Shown here: positions 5,532 through 6,574 of the stretch, piece after piece | Position numbering within the stretch: the first letter of the stretch is position 1 | How the letters are laid out: each line of letters starts with the position of its first letter | Source of the DNA: an uncultured Ruminococcus sp. | GTDB lineage: Bacteria; Bacillota; Clostridia; Oscillospirales; Acutalibacteraceae | NCBI GenBank assembly: GCA_902766585.1 | Contig: CACXDV010000204.1 | Location: forward strand, 1-6,574 | Direction: 5' to 3' | Length of the DNA: 6,574 nucleotides | Program-made: the position numbers and the translations under genes | Notes under the pieces: model-generated | Told to the model about the DNA's origin: nothing | The model's database searches: none | What the model saw: only the letters and a program-made list of their open reading frames with translations

Positions 5532-6560
5532 TTATTCCTCCTCCGGTCTGTTGCTGACCTCAATGAATTTTTCAAGAGTTTCGGCAGCCTTGCCGGAATC
5601 TATAAGCTCAGCCGCAAGGAAAATACCTCCGGCAAGTGAATCAGCCTTGCCTGCAATATAAAGAGCAGCTCCGGCATTCATAAGCACAGCATTTCTGTGC
5701 GCTCCCTTTTTGCCGTTGAGGATATCTCTGGTAATTGCTGCATTTTCTTCGGGAGTACCGCCGACAAGCTCGGATTTTTCACAGCGCTTGAGTCCGAACT
5801 GTTCCGGAGTAATGGTATAGGTCTTGAACCAGCCGTCCTTTATCTCGCATACCTTTGTCGGAGAGCTGAGAGATATCTCATCAAGCTTATCTGTACCGTA
5901 AACCACCATACCTCTTTTTATGCCGAGTTCAATAAGCACCTGTGCAAGAGGCTCAACAAGATATTCGTCATAAACTCCGAGAAGCTGCATTGAAGGAGAA
6001 GCCGGATTTGTAAGCGGGCCGAGTATATTGAATACTGTACGGAAGCCAAGCTCACGTCTTATTGCGCCGACATATTTCATAGAGGAATGATATTTCTGTG
6101 CAAAGAAGAAACACATTCCAACCTCTGAAAGAAGCTGCTTGCATCTTTCAGGGCTTTGGTTTATGTTTACACCGAGAGCCTCAAGGCAATCGGCTGTACC
6201 GCATTTTGAAGAAGCAGCACGGTTACCGTGTTTAGCCACCTTTACTCCTCCGGCTGCCGCAACAAGAGCAGAGGTCGTGGAAATATTGAAGCTTTGGGCA
6301 TTATCTCCTCCTGTACCGACAATTTCAAGTATATCCATACCTGTATCTACCTTTGTAGCATGGTCTCTCATAGCTGCGGCACAGCCTGCAATTTCGGCAG
6401 TTGTTTCAGCCTTTGCGCTTTTGGTCGAAAGAGCGGCAAGAAAAGCCGCATTCTGAGTAGGAGAGGTCTCTCCGCTCATTATTTCATTCATTACTGAATA
6501 TGCCTCATCATATGTAAGGTCTTCCTTATTTACGATTTTTACTATTGCTTCTTTTATCAT
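5532..6560 (-). CDS. trpD: Anthranilate phosphoribosyltransferase
   Basis: TrpD transfers the phosphoribosyl group of PRPP to anthranilate, the first step committed to tryptophan after anthranilate synthase. At 342 residues it is the standard monofunctional form, with no TrpG glutaminase domain attached. Motifs in order are the PRPP pyrophosphate loop GTGGD (82-86), NISTTSA (92-98), KHGNR (110-114), SKCGTAD (118-124), the anthranilate-site Arg region RRELGFRT (168-175), FNILGPLTNP (177-186) and the metal-binding Asp227-Glu228 in KLDEIS. The start is taken as the ATG at 6560-6558 with GGGAG at 6574-6570, nine bases away; a TTG at 6569 would add only three residues and abuts that site. The C-terminal Pro-Glu-Glu-Glu codons double as the trpC ribosome binding site. 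It is the first gene visible in the trp operon; trpE and trpG would be expected just beyond the right edge. Confidence 0.97.
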   Translation of the reverse strand: MIKEAIVKIVNKEDLTYDEAYSVMNEIMSGETSPTQNAAFLAALSTKSAKAETTAEIAGCAAAMRDHATKVDTGMDILEIVGTGGDNAQSFNISTTSALVAAAGGVKVAKHGNRAASSKCGTADCLEALGVNINQSPERCKQLLSEVGMCFFFAQKYHSSMKYVGAIRRELGFRTVFNILGPLTNPASPSMQLLGVYDEYLVEPLAQVLIELGIKRGMVVYGTDKLDEISLSSPTKVCEIKDGWFKTYTITPEQFGLKRCEKSELVGGTPEENAAITRDILNGKKGAHRNAVLMNAGAALYIAGKADSLAGGIFLAAELIDSGKAAETLEKFIEVSNRPEEE

Positions 6561-6569
6561 TATAAACAA

Positions 6570-6574
6570 CTCCC
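6570..6574 (-). promoter_or_regulatory. Ribosome binding site of trpD (cut by the window edge)
   Basis: GGGAG on the minus strand lies nine bases before the ATG at 6560 and runs to the last base of the window, so the motif may be longer. It favours the ATG over the in-frame TTG at 6569, which it directly abuts. Confidence 0.6.

Noticed and set aside
5697..6497. Several plus-strand open frames opposite trpD
   Set aside because: They mirror conserved trpD codons, overlap each other in different frames, and show no domain or start signal.
2191..6560. CRISPR array, insertion sequence, tRNA or riboswitch within the trp block
   Set aside because: The block is continuous coding sequence with overlapping or abutting genes, and I saw no direct-repeat array, terminal inverted repeats or RNA gene signature.

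Overview
The window is a tightly packed stretch of a bacterial chromosome in which every supported gene lies on the minus strand, so it reads from the right end to the left. Strong purine-rich ribosome binding sites, a sigma-A type promoter, moderate-to-low GC and the style of the proteins suggest a Gram-positive anaerobe of the Clostridia. Something close to Ruminococcus (Oscillospirales) is my best guess, from general resemblance only.

Bases 6560 down to 2191 hold five consecutive tryptophan biosynthesis genes in the order trpD, trpC, trpF, trpB, trpA. All are intact and separately encoded, with no trpC-trpF or trpB-trpA fusion. They abut or overlap by 4 to 8 bases, so they are almost certainly one translationally coupled message taking anthranilate to tryptophan. 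The window opens just upstream of trpD, so trpE, trpG and the leader or attenuator of the operon are not visible.

After trpA comes a 300-residue protein with two membrane segments (2145 to 1243). I see no terminator between the two genes. Its cytoplasmic C-terminal half looks like a cyclophilin-like (TM1367-type) beta-barrel domain, an unusual architecture of unknown function.

Next is an independent two-gene unit with its own good promoter (1150-1178), a 29-base near-perfect palindrome over the expected transcription start, a STAS-domain anti-sigma factor antagonist-like gene (1096 to 800), a partner resembling an RsbW/SpoIIAB-type GHKL protein that lacks recognisable ATP-binding boxes (787 to 185), and a Rho-independent terminator (143-175). 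This looks like a partner-switching regulatory pair with no sigma factor beside it.

At the left edge is the first 34 codons of another gene, probably an alpha/beta-hydrolase of the putative esterase family. For three genes (trpD, the STAS gene and its partner) the longest open frame overshoots, and the ribosome binding site points to a start slightly further in. The trp block is ordinary. The points worth a second look are the cyclophilin-like membrane protein, the degenerate STAS partner and the palindrome at its promoter.
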